Assembly: GCA_944382965.1 (NCBI GenBank)
Contig: CALWOA010000020.1
Coordinates: 1 to 39,726 of the forward strand
Source of the DNA: an uncultured Oscillospiraceae bacterium
GTDB lineage: Bacteria > Bacillota > Clostridia > Oscillospirales > Oscillospiraceae
Direction of reading: 5' to 3'
DNA length: 39,726 nt
Shown one piece after another: positions 25,108 to 33,729 of this stretch. The first letter of the stretch is position 1, and every line of letters starts with the position of its first letter. Below the pieces are notes generated by a model. That model ran no database searches, was not told the DNA's origin, and was given only the letters and a program-made list of their open reading frames with translations. Position numbers and translations under genes: made by a program.

Positions 25108-26141
25108 TTATTTAAAAATAAAGTCCAGTAGGTTCTGCTTATAATACGTCAATTTTACCCCTTCAGGAAAAGCACCAGGGGTCACCTGGCAGTTTTTTGA
25201 CAGTGTAACACTCATCAGCTTGGTACACCCTTGGAATGCCTCGGAAAATATTTTTGTTACACTATCGGGAATTGCGATAGTTGCCAAGCTGGTACAGCCC
25301 TGGAAAGCACCAGAAATATGCGTCACACTGTTGGGAATTGTGACACTCGTCAAACTGGTACAATCCTGGAAAGTGCCAGAAATAAGATACTTCACTCCGT
25401 AGGGGATGGAGACATTGACTAGTCTGGTGCAGCCCTTAAATGCCCAATGACCAATCTCTGTCACACTGTCGGGAATTATGATACCAGCTAAATTGGTGCA
25501 GTCCGCAAATGTGCCATCGTCAATGTTGGTCACACCGTCGGGAATTGCAATATTCACCAAATTGGTGCATCCTCTAAATGCCCAAGGACCAATTTCTGTC
25601 ACACTGTTGGGGATGTATATATCTGTCAGGCTGGTACACTCCTTGAATGCCTCAGCGTCAATCTTTGTTACACAATTTGGGATAGTCAAGGAACTTACCT
25701 TATCCCACCCCAACTTGAGAACATCTGATTTTTTCAGGATAGAACCATAAAAGAAACTAATGGGCGGTGCGGGTGGTACCGGGGCAGGGGAAGGGTTATG
25801 GTGAGGGGCTGGATTGGTGTTGTGGGATTCACTGGTGGTCTGGGCTGGGCGGGCGTATGCACCGTTGCGTTCAAAGCATATGCCCACTGACGGAGTCCTT
25901 CTTCAGCAAACAGTGGAGAAATACCGTAATCTTTCTCTAATTGAGAAACAAAATGATAAACCTCGGTCTGGGATAAGGTGCCGCCGCTGCGGCGAATTTT
26001 CTCCACAATACCAATCTCATAGAGACATTCCATAACCCATGCTGTCCGTTTATCCACCCCGCAGTCCCGCAAAATTCCTCTGAGTATAGTGTGATCCAGA
26101 AAACTGCCCTGCTTTTGCTGTATGATCGTTTTGAATTCCAT
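25108..26141 (-). pseudogene. BspA-like LRR_5 protein, frameshifted
   Basis: Two overlapping open frames make one gene. 26141-25734 encodes an N-terminal helical domain (RGILRDCGVDKRTAWVMECLYE ... LRQWAYAL) like that of the next gene upstream, followed by a proline-rich linker. 25887-25108 continues in the -1 frame with the rest of the linker and about eight LRR_5 repeats (AFKECTSLTDIYIPNSVTEIG type). The shift lies in the C/CA-rich linker (about 25750-25870). No classical slippery heptamer is seen there, so a lost base (mutation or sequencing error) is more likely than programmed frameshifting. The ribosome binding site AGAGG before ATG 26141 is good. Unlike its neighbour it has no transmembrane helix, so it should be cytoplasmic. 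It ends 12 bases before the kinase gene. Confidence 0.75.
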
Positions 26142-26188
26142 TCGCTTACCTCTTTTGCTGGTAAAGGTTTACCCATATTTCGACACAG

Positions 26189-28384
26189 TTAATCAAAATA
26201 TGCAATATCTACCCACTCTGGAATTGCGTTGCTTTCTACGCTGCACTTTGCGGGAATGACAATACTTGTCAGGCTGGTACAATCTTCGAATGCAGACCAG
26301 GAAATCTTCGAGAGGCTCCTGGGAATGGTGATATTGGTTAGACTGATGCAGCGCTGGAATGTACTGGTGTTTATCACTGCCACGCCGTTGGGGATGTTGA
26401 TGCGGGGCAGACTGATGCAGCCGGAAAATGCAGAAGAACCGATTTCTGCCACGCCATTGGGGAGGGTAATGTTTACCAAACTGGAGCAGCCCTCAAAAGC
26501 ATAGTCGTCAATCTTTTGGACACTCTTTGGAAGGGTGATGGTGGCTAAGTTAGTGCTGTCCTTGAAAGTACGATAGCCAATCTCCATTACTCCGTTGGGA
26601 ATGCTGACATGGGTCAGACTGGAGCAGCCCTCAAAAGCAAAATTGCCAATCTCAGTCACGCCATTGGGAATGTTGATGCCGGTCAAATTGGAACAGCCCT
26701 GGAAGGCACTGGAGCCGATCGTTGTTATGCTGTTGGGGATGGTGATATTTGTCAGGCTGCTACAACCTTGGAAAGTGCCGGAATCAATCACTGTTACGCC
26801 GTTGGGAATGTTGATGCTGGTCAAACTGGAACAGCCCTCGAAAGCACGGACGCTAATTGTTGTCACGCTGTTAGGAATGTTGATGCTGGTTAAGCTGGAA
26901 CAGCCTCGAAAAGTCTCCCAACCAATCTCCGTCACCCCGCTGGGAATGGTAATATTCTTCAGCTTTGTACAGCCGGAGAATGTACCATTGCCTATCGACT
27001 GTATGTCGCCAGGTAGTGACAGCTGTGTTAAACTTGTGCAGTTCAAGAAGGTATCATATCCGATATCCAATAGACCTTTGGGAAGCTTTACATTTGTCAA
27101 GTTATTGCAGTTTGCGAAAACGCCTCCGCCCAGATCAGTGATGCCTTCTGAAATGCTGACTGACTTAATTTCATTTCGTTGGGAATACCAAGGAGCGGCT
27201 TCGGTATTGAGATTGTCATCAACATACAGACTCCCTTCGCCGGATATAGTCAAATGACCCGATGCATTCAGTTCCCATGTAATATTTTCTCCCACGGACC
27301 CGGATGTAGGGCGGCCATCCACAACGGTCATATCAGGTGGGAAGGAAAGATAGGAGTATTTGCATTGATCACTTAACTGCAAAGCTGTTAAACTGGTTCC
27401 TTTAAACGCATAAGATTCTATGACCGACACACTGCTGGGAATTTCCAGTTCACGTAAGCTTTCGCAGCCGAAGAAAGCGTGGGCCCTGATGTTTGCCAGA
27501 TTGTTAGAAAGATGTACATTTTCCAGATTTGTACAGTCATAAAAAGCTTCATTGCCAATCTCACTAACAGAATCCTCCATGGCGACATGGGTTAGACTCG
27601 ATAAATATTTGAAAGCATTGGAGCCAATATATGTGATACCATCTTCAACCGCAATGGAAGTAATCTCATCTGCCAGATCTTTCCAAGGAGAAGGATTTTC
27701 GTAAGAAAAATCCGGCATCGCGCCGGTTCCGGAAACCGTCAAGACACCTTCCTGTAAATTCCACTGAATTGTTTCGCTTATCTCGCCATGTGTTAAAAGA
27801 GATTGGGTTTCTTTCGCTGTATCAGACACAGGTAGTGCGGTAGGAACCATGTCAGCAAATAAGCTGATCAGAATCAAAAATGCAAACAAGACTGCCAGGG
27901 TACCCAGAAGTGTTTTTACCTCTTTGGATAGCTGCTTTTGTTTGGGAGAGGAAGAGTTTGCCGATTGTTTGAGCGAAGCCTTCAGATAGTGACATAACTT
28001 TGCTGTGAGGGCTTGGGCGCTGCGCAAACTTGGCTCTATATAACTACGCAGGGGCTTTTTTTGAACTGGCAGGGGTACGCTTTCCAGCTTTACTCCAAAG
28101 GCTGCAGCCCAATGCTGAATGCCATCCTCCACAAACTTCTGGGATGTACCATACTTCTTTTCTTGCAGAGTGACTAGTTTGTAGATTTCTGTCCGAGACA
28201 ATACACCACCGCATTGACGGATTTTATTCACGATACCGTCCTCATAGAGGTTCACCATGACTTGGACCGTTCGATTATCCATACCACAGTCCCGCAGCAC
28301 ACCTTCGACGGTTCTACTGGATGCGAGGCAATCTGGATTTTGCTCTATGGTAAATTTTAAATTCATATCTTTCCGATTCATCAT
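26189..28384 (-). CDS. Membrane-anchored BspA-like leucine-rich-repeat protein
   Basis: 731 residues. The N-terminal helical domain (about 8-100; VEGVLRDCGMDNRTVQVMVNLYEDG ... VEDGIQHWAAAFG) is shared with the next gene. Then a basic/Ser-Lys linker, one TM (about 158-178) and an outer part of LRR_5 repeats in two blocks, each opened by a beta segment (WNLQEGVLTVSGTGAMPDF; WELNASGHLTISGEGSLYV). The last block has about 13 repeats of 23 residues with consensus FxGCSSLTxIxIPNxVTxI. No signal peptide: the TM makes a cytoplasmic N-domain and an outer LRR arm. ATG 28384 or 28381 is preceded by GAGGGAG. It is the first intact gene of the triad operon and a plausible sensor feeding the kinase. Confidence 0.85.
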   Translation of the reverse strand: MMNRKDMNLKFTIEQNPDCLASSRTVEGVLRDCGMDNRTVQVMVNLYEDGIVNKIRQCGGVLSRTEIYKLVTLQEKKYGTSQKFVEDGIQHWAAAFGVKLESVPLPVQKKPLRSYIEPSLRSAQALTAKLCHYLKASLKQSANSSSPKQKQLSKEVKTLLGTLAVLFAFLILISLFADMVPTALPVSDTAKETQSLLTHGEISETIQWNLQEGVLTVSGTGAMPDFSYENPSPWKDLADEITSIAVEDGITYIGSNAFKYLSSLTHVAMEDSVSEIGNEAFYDCTNLENVHLSNNLANIRAHAFFGCESLRELEIPSSVSVIESYAFKGTSLTALQLSDQCKYSYLSFPPDMTVVDGRPTSGSVGENITWELNASGHLTISGEGSLYVDDNLNTEAAPWYSQRNEIKSVSISEGITDLGGGVFANCNNLTNVKLPKGLLDIGYDTFLNCTSLTQLSLPGDIQSIGNGTFSGCTKLKNITIPSGVTEIGWETFRGCSSLTSINIPNSVTTISVRAFEGCSSLTSINIPNGVTVIDSGTFQGCSSLTNITIPNSITTIGSSAFQGCSNLTGINIPNGVTEIGNFAFEGCSSLTHVSIPNGVMEIGYRTFKDSTNLATITLPKSVQKIDDYAFEGCSSLVNITLPNGVAEIGSSAFSGCISLPRINIPNGVAVINTSTFQRCISLTNITIPRSLSKISWSAFEDCTSLTSIVIPAKCSVESNAIPEWVDIAYFD
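26229..27140 (-). repeat. Tandem degenerate ~69-bp repeats coding for LRR_5 units
   Basis: The 3' half of the LRR gene is a run of about 13 degenerate 69-base units (23 codons each) with recurring AACAT(C/T)CCCAACGG-like blocks. Neighbouring units are similar enough to allow slippage or recombination that changes repeat number. A shorter array lies in the second LRR gene (about 25200-25680). Confidence 0.75.
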
Positions 28385-28452
28385 TACTCCCTCAAGTTCG
28401 TCCTGTTGAATTCATTAGCCTAAAGCTTTTGTATATCCGTTGTTCCCTCAAA

Positions 28453-28480
28453 ATGATACTAATATATTATGCATAAGCAA
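28453..28480 (-). promoter_or_regulatory. Putative promoter of the TerY/LRR operon
   Basis: On the minus strand TTGCTT (28475-28480) and TATCAT (28453-28458) are 16 bases apart, about 70 bases before the LRR gene. The divergent kinase gene uses a similar TTGCTT-N16-TATAAT promoter. Modest match only. Confidence 0.35.
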
Positions 28481-28573
28481 AAACCTTGGATAATATCGTT
28501 TATACCGAATGCCAATAATTTGGATAAAACTATCATTAAGACTATAAAAACACCTCCAAACAGGGATCTTCCT

Positions 28574-28740
28574 CTAATAAAAAGTGCGACAAACATATAA
28601 TGCAGAAATGCAAAAGGTGCTCTTATAGAGATTTACCATGATTTCAACCGTCCGACGATCCAGGCCGTAGTCCATTAAACACCCCGTACTGTTTGCGCAT
28701 ATGTCAAATGTGCGTGTATGACACGCATCAAATCCTGCAC
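28574..28740 (-). pseudogene. Decayed third copy of the LRR-protein N-terminal domain
   Basis: Minus-strand translation from a GTG at 28740 gives ...HLTYAQTVRGV. After a -1 shift at a T run it continues LMDYGLDRRTVEIMVNLYK and then ends at TAG (28574-28576). This aligns with VEGVLRDCGMDNRTVQVMVNLYE of the 731-residue protein and RGILRDCGVDKRTAWVMECLYE of the frameshifted one. The relic breaks off before the second half of the domain and has no LRR part. It shows that the operon once had at least three genes of this kind. Confidence 0.65.
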
Positions 28741-28911
28741 GTTGTTACGCCTCTCTCCTTTTTAATTTCTCTCGAACCCAATATGGAAAAGAGAAACACT
28801 TCTACTTATTAATTTTACCTAACACTCCCATTATAACATTGTAGGTATTTTGTGCCATCTGCTAATTATGAACAATATCGACTAATTATGTCATTTTCGT
28901 TATGATTTTCC
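28741..28911. promoter_or_regulatory. Divergent regulatory region with CTAATTATG direct repeats
   Basis: This AT-rich gap separates the triad operon and its relic (minus) from the AgrC-like gene (plus). CTAATTATG occurs exactly twice, at 28862-28870 and 28882-28890 (20 bases apart, two helical turns), just upstream of the plus-strand promoter. LytTR regulators bind pairs of 9-base direct repeats about two turns apart, and one is encoded downstream, so autoregulation is likely. Inferred. Confidence 0.5.
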
Positions 28912-28939
28912 TTGCTTTCTCTGATGCTGTGTGTATAAT
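28912..28939 (+). promoter_or_regulatory. Promoter of the AgrC/AgrA-like pair
   Basis: TTGCTT (28912-28917) and TATAAT (28934-28939) with a 16-base spacer, 35 bases before the start codon. Confidence 0.65.
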
Positions 28940-28974
28940 GGATACTGTTACTACGTTCCTTGCGAGGTACGTCC

Positions 28975-30318
28975 ATGTTTTACGTTATTTTCCTGTGCAA
29001 TTCGCTGCCTATCTTCTTGGGCGGTTTGGTTTTGTATTATGTTGCTGCTGACGTAGTATCGATGCAGCGGCCCAGGGCATATATCTGGGGGGCTTGTTCG
29101 ATCAGTACCGTGATTTGGATCATCAATCAGTATGTTTTAACCACAGAATCCTCTGCAATGGATTTGATCAGCTGTTTGTTTCCTGTTTTCTCAATCCTGC
29201 CATTTGCTCCCAAGGGACGCAAATTGCAAGGCGCTGTGACCATGGTAGCGCTCCTCGCTGTACAGACTGGTCTCATGTTCACTATAGGATATATTGCCTT
29301 TCCGTTAGCTAAGAAACTGGGATACGCATACACAGAATTGTTTAACAACACCACATCTTTTGGATCGGCAATCATGTGCTTTATCATGTTGTTTCTGGGG
29401 AGTTTGGCGTATTATTTAACAGGTCGGCTGATGATTTACCTGTTTCAGGGCGGCGGCCTTTCCTCCATGTTGCTCTGTTTCCTGCCAATCCCAATCAGTC
29501 AAACAATTTTGGTTAACATCATTAACCGGGTTCTGCCTACTGTTCACGGTGTTGACGGCATTATGATATCTTATACGCTGGCAATCTTACTTGCTATTGT
29601 TGCAGATGTAGCTTTCCTTGTGGGTGTGCAGAAAATTCGTCAAGTAAGTCAGTTGCGCGAGCAGGTTCGATTTGTCAGCCAGCAGCTTGATGTGCAGACC
29701 GGACATTATCGGCAGCTTCAGGAAAGCATTTTAACCGTCAATCAGATTCGGCACGATCTGAATAATCAGCTTCAAGCGGCTTATCATCTGCTGGAATCCG
29801 GTGAAACGGCATTAGCACGCCGTCAGCTTGATCAAGTACAAGATAGCCTTCACCAACAGGTGGGCACCCGGTTCAGTAGCAATTTGATGGTGGATGCGGT
29901 ACTTCAAGATAAGGCGAACTCTTGTCGGAACAAAGGAATCTCGCTTACTGTCAATGCGGAGATTCCCCCAGAGCTTTCCATTGAGAATGCCCATCTTTGC
30001 AGTGTGTTCTCGAACCTGTTGGACAACAGTATTCATGGTGCTCTGGAAAGCGGTGCGGCAGACAAAGGAATTACTTTGCATGCTGCTGTCCGGAATAACT
30101 GTCTGATTATTCGATGCAACAACCCTGCATGCAAACCTGAGCGATCCCAGAGCCGGGACCCCTTGCGCCTCCATGGATTGGGGTTGGAAATCCTGAACAA
30201 AATCGCTTCCCAGTACAACGGCTCTGTGAATACGGAATATAAAGACGGCTGGTTTTACGCATCTGTGTGCCTGCCGCTTTCGAGAACATTGGAAGGAGAT
30301 TCCATGCATGTCAACTGA
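28975..30318 (+). CDS. AgrC-like GHKL sensor histidine kinase
   Basis: 447 residues from ATG 28975 (GAGG 7 bases upstream; a TTG at 28960 is also in frame). Six or seven N-terminal TMs (about 1-215), a coiled linker (VSQLREQVRFVSQQLDVQ), the H-box NQIRHDLNNQLQAAYHLLE, and a GHKL-type ATPase domain (N-box FSNLLDNSIHGALESG, GLGLEIL). The HDLxN form and multi-TM sensor are those of the AgrC/ComD class, which sense peptide pheromones. No AgrB or AgrD gene is present, so the ligand comes from elsewhere. The 3' end overlaps the regulator by 11 bases. Confidence 0.85.
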   Translation: MFYVIFLCNSLPIFLGGLVLYYVAADVVSMQRPRAYIWGACSISTVIWIINQYVLTTESSAMDLISCLFPVFSILPFAPKGRKLQGAVTMVALLAVQTGLMFTIGYIAFPLAKKLGYAYTELFNNTTSFGSAIMCFIMLFLGSLAYYLTGRLMIYLFQGGGLSSMLLCFLPIPISQTILVNIINRVLPTVHGVDGIMISYTLAILLAIVADVAFLVGVQKIRQVSQLREQVRFVSQQLDVQTGHYRQLQESILTVNQIRHDLNNQLQAAYHLLESGETALARRQLDQVQDSLHQQVGTRFSSNLMVDAVLQDKANSCRNKGISLTVNAEIPPELSIENAHLCSVFSNLLDNSIHGALESGAADKGITLHAAVRNNCLIIRCNNPACKPERSQSRDPLRLHGLGLEILNKIASQYNGSVNTEYKDGWFYASVCLPLSRTLEGDSMHVN

Positions 30319-31039
30319 TCATACCGCAGAAAAGCTGAACATTCTGATCTGCGATGATGACCCTATTGTGCTGGATAGACTGCGAGATATATCCCAAAAT
30401 ACCCTGCATCCCGGTTGGAATGCAGAATATTTTTGTGCGACCAACCTGGATCCGCTGATGTATGTGACAAACAACATTCATATTGCCATACTGGACGTCG
30501 TATTGGGGGATGGGAATGGAATATTGCTAGCCCGCAGGCTTCTGGACCAGAACCCAGAGTGCCACATTGTATTTGTCAGTGGATACCCCCGATATGTCAG
30601 TGATGTATACGACGTTCCGCATATTGGAATGGTTCTGAAAGATCAGCTGGAGCTTCAGCTTCCAAAGTTTCTCCTGCGGGCCGCGGAATCTGTTCAGGCT
30701 TGTCGGGAACAGACACTGTCGGTTTCTGTAAACCGATCGGTGCTGCGGCTAAATCTGTCGGGCATTCGCTATCTGGAACGAAAGGAACATATTACCTTTG
30801 TATACCTTGCCTCCGGTCAAGAAATCCGTACCCGGAAAAAGCTGGGAGAGCTATTGTCACAGCCCTACTGCGATTCTCTGTGCCGATGCCATGTCAGCTT
30901 TGCCGTCAACCTGCGTTATGTGGTGGATATGCAGGGACGGAATTTTGTCCTCACTACCGGGGAATTGATTCCGATCAGCCGGGTATATCTGCACAACGCC
31001 AGAACTTCGTACTATGCGTTCATCCAAAATTCGATATAA
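30308..31039 (+). CDS. LytTR-family response regulator (AgrA-like)
   Basis: 243 residues. Receiver (about 10-125) with acidic CDDDP and phospho-acceptor Asp in IAILDVVLGDG, and Lys in MVLKDQL; then a LytTR DNA-binding domain (about 140-240; IRYLERKEHITFVYLASGQEI ... FAVNLRYVVDMQGRNFVLTTGELIPISR). It overlaps the kinase gene and forms a two-component pair with it. Likely targets are its own promoter (direct repeats at 28862-28890) and possibly the divergent triad operon. Confidence 0.87.
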   Translation: MSTDHTAEKLNILICDDDPIVLDRLRDISQNTLHPGWNAEYFCATNLDPLMYVTNNIHIAILDVVLGDGNGILLARRLLDQNPECHIVFVSGYPRYVSDVYDVPHIGMVLKDQLELQLPKFLLRAAESVQACREQTLSVSVNRSVLRLNLSGIRYLERKEHITFVYLASGQEIRTRKKLGELLSQPYCDSLCRCHVSFAVNLRYVVDMQGRNFVLTTGELIPISRVYLHNARTSYYAFIQNSI

Positions 31040-31132
31040 TTTTGCCAATTTTGGCTGAAAGCATGGCCATAAGGGGACGGATTCACTATTAAGAACAACA
31101 GCCATCCTTGTATCTATCCATATTTGTAATAG

Positions 31133-31169
31133 AAAACAGCGAACAGGTGATAAACCTGCTCGCTGTTTT
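31133..31169. terminator. Bidirectional terminator
   Basis: AAAACAGCGA (31133-31142) pairs with TCGCTGTTTT (31160-31169), extended inside by CAGGT/ACCTG around a GATAA loop, with a T run on the plus side and A's on the other. It ends the AgrA-like gene (plus) and the M56 gene (minus). Confidence 0.85.
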
Positions 31170-31187
31170 TCGTTATGCTGAGGAGCC

Positions 31188-33725
31188 CTATTCAGGAAGT
31201 CCTGTATAGAGGACGCTTCCATCCAGTGCATTGAGAATCAGACGGTTCTTTGTACCCAGAACCTGGGAAAACAGGTATTGTCCCTCCGGACCATGGAACT
31301 GAATCTCCCCTCGGAAAATCAAACTGGGTGCATATTGGTATGCGCCTGTCTGGGGATCTACGCTGGTCAGGGAGGAACCCCAAACGATATCCGTAATTTC
31401 TACAGTGTATTCGGCGGGTTTTCCAAAGGTCTGGATGGCAGGATAGGAGGCCAGAACTGACTTTGCCTTCTCCAGCAAAGTGTCCGGATCCAGAATTTTC
31501 ACGCTGGATTCTTCAATCACTTGCAAAGGCGACCAGCATCCAATATCCACCAGCGTACCGTCTGGCGTAAAACGCAGCCATGCATTGGTGTCCGTAGCGC
31601 CCAGACTCCAATTTTCTTCCACTGTCAGCTCCAATTCCTGAAGCATCTGGGCGGCCTGAACCAGAATTCCGTACTCCGGAGCGTTTTCAGACCCATACTG
31701 TATTACTTCCGCACTGGTTACCCTCCATTGACCAATGCCTATGCTGTCCAGAATACTCTGGGCATCTGCTTTTGCTGCCGCTATCTGCTCCTGCGTGGGC
31801 ACTTCCCATTGCAGTGGCTGGCTGCCTGTAAGATAGATAGAGAACTGATCTGTGCTGATATAAATCTCCGTCTGGGCTTCTTCCGGGAACAGGCGTTTCT
31901 CGATTTCCTTTACCTCATCTTCCGTAACCAATCTGGGTTTTGCTGTGAGAATTTTTCCTTCCGGCGGCTCTGGCAGCGCATCTGCTATTTGGAAGGAAGC
32001 GGAACCGTCCATGTTTGTAAATTCCGTAATATCCTTGCCGATGCTTGCCTTTGCCTGAGCCAATTCTTCCGGCTGAATCCGGGTCATAGCCGGCTTTGTC
32101 CCATCAAAGTAGGCTTCCATATCCTCCGTCACGGCAGAAGCGTCCAGGGATTGAATGTACATGGTTCGGTTATGCGCAAATTCCCCATCTTCTTCACTGG
32201 AATCTTGCGTGTGTGTAATGACGTGAGAGAAAGTGCTGTCCCGGTTGAACACGAAGTCTACCGAATATCCAGCTTCCGTGATCCATTCGCCTTCCACATA
32301 AGGCTCAGACACAGTCAGGTGGACAATCCGCTGCTGTGCCGTATCGTCTATGGAAAGCTGGGAAATTTTCTCATTCGACCATTGGAACGATGCCAGCCAA
32401 GGTTCCGGAACTTCCTGTGTCTTCCAACTTTCCCACAGAATGTATCCGTTTTCGTCAAATCCTGTGGTTCTTTCGTTGTCCCAGTAAACGCCATCCCAAT
32501 ATAAGTAGGCAAAAATATTATCCGGTGGAGCCGTAGGGATTCGGTTCATGGAGAGCCAATTATCCCCGGATTTCCAAAAGCTGGCCATGGAAGTCTCGTT
32601 CAAGGCCAGATCCCCCAGATTCTCCTGATAGGTCAGAATCTGATACCCTTCGCTGCTCTGAACCTGCTCCAATACTTCCTGGCAGCGGGCCATAGCTTCC
32701 TCTTCTGTCCACTCTGGCAGGGGATCAGATACCGTGGCGGGGGAGTCTGCAGCGGAATGTTCCGGATTCAATCCGCAGGCGGCCAGTATGGCAAGGGACA
32801 ATACCAGGCACAGAATGCTGCCCCCAATTTTGGGCTTCCGCCAGGCTGCCAGATTTCGGATACGGCTGCCGGTGTCTCCTTCCCCGAATGCCAGGGGGGC
32901 GCCTGGAAAAAGGCGTTTCCCGGCGGCCAAGTTCAGCAGCGACTGGGAATAGGCGCCGCGAATTCCAGGGCCCAACTGGCGGACTACCGCCTCATCGCAG
33001 CTCATCTCCATATCCTTTCCGGACAAGATAAAGGCCAGCCACACCAAGGGATTAAACCAATGCAGGCATACAGCGGCAAAGGCCAGATGCCGGGTTACCA
33101 GATCCAGACGGCGGATATGGCAGCGCTCATGGGCCAGGATATAGGCGGCCTGATCTGCCGGTAAATCGGAAGGTAAATAGATTTTGGGCGAAAATAAGCC
33201 CACTGCAAATGCGGTATCAATGTGATCTATCCGGTATACATTTTCTTCCTGCTTCCAGGCATAGCGTAGTTTTCTGCGGAACCGAAGGTAATTTCCAATG
33301 CCCAGCAAATACAGGCTGCCCGCTCCGGTGAGCCAGACCACAGCCAGCACATCCGGAAGAGAGATGGTGTCTTTGCGATCTGTCTTGTTTGTAGCAAGCG
33401 GCGCAGGAACTCCCTCTCCTGGTTGAACCTGATTTTCTGCTTGCTCTGGGGGCCGAACTAGCCGGAAGGCTGTTTCCGGTTGGATATAGGAGACAGATGT
33501 GGTCAAGCCAACGTTTTTCGTCACCGGCGTATCCAGAGCCCCCAACAGGGACAGGGGAGAAGGCAGAGACACCGGACACAACAGCCGGAACAGTACCACC
33601 GACCACAGAACGTAGGAATAAATCTTTGGAGCCCGCTTCAAAGCAAACCGGGCCAGAATTACCAGCACAATCATTACACTGGCAGTCATACTCATATTGA
33701 GTACCTGGGAAAAGAGTTCTTTCAT
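31188..33725 (-). CDS. M56-family (BlaR1-like) sensor metalloprotease
   Basis: 845 residues. Three N-terminal TMs surround the cytoplasmic zinc protease domain with HExxH at 199-203 (LAHERCH) and a downstream Glu in MEMSCDEAV; a fourth TM (about 302-320) leads to a large outer region of about 520 residues. In BlaR1 the outer part is a penicillin-binding sensor; here no SxxK..SxN..KTG pattern is evident, so the signal is not clearly a beta-lactam. It probably cleaves the BlaI-like repressor encoded 4 bases upstream. Confidence 0.85.
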   Translation of the reverse strand: MKELFSQVLNMSMTASVMIVLVILARFALKRAPKIYSYVLWSVVLFRLLCPVSLPSPLSLLGALDTPVTKNVGLTTSVSYIQPETAFRLVRPPEQAENQVQPGEGVPAPLATNKTDRKDTISLPDVLAVVWLTGAGSLYLLGIGNYLRFRRKLRYAWKQEENVYRIDHIDTAFAVGLFSPKIYLPSDLPADQAAYILAHERCHIRRLDLVTRHLAFAAVCLHWFNPLVWLAFILSGKDMEMSCDEAVVRQLGPGIRGAYSQSLLNLAAGKRLFPGAPLAFGEGDTGSRIRNLAAWRKPKIGGSILCLVLSLAILAACGLNPEHSAADSPATVSDPLPEWTEEEAMARCQEVLEQVQSSEGYQILTYQENLGDLALNETSMASFWKSGDNWLSMNRIPTAPPDNIFAYLYWDGVYWDNERTTGFDENGYILWESWKTQEVPEPWLASFQWSNEKISQLSIDDTAQQRIVHLTVSEPYVEGEWITEAGYSVDFVFNRDSTFSHVITHTQDSSEEDGEFAHNRTMYIQSLDASAVTEDMEAYFDGTKPAMTRIQPEELAQAKASIGKDITEFTNMDGSASFQIADALPEPPEGKILTAKPRLVTEDEVKEIEKRLFPEEAQTEIYISTDQFSIYLTGSQPLQWEVPTQEQIAAAKADAQSILDSIGIGQWRVTSAEVIQYGSENAPEYGILVQAAQMLQELELTVEENWSLGATDTNAWLRFTPDGTLVDIGCWSPLQVIEESSVKILDPDTLLEKAKSVLASYPAIQTFGKPAEYTVEITDIVWGSSLTSVDPQTGAYQYAPSLIFRGEIQFHGPEGQYLFSQVLGTKNRLILNALDGSVLYTGLPE

Positions 33726-33729
33726 ACCA

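Noticed and set aside
25734-25887. Programmed -1 ribosomal frameshift in the LRR gene
   Set aside because: No X XXY YYZ slippery heptamer in the zero frame before the stop of the first open frame and no obvious downstream stem; base loss is simpler.
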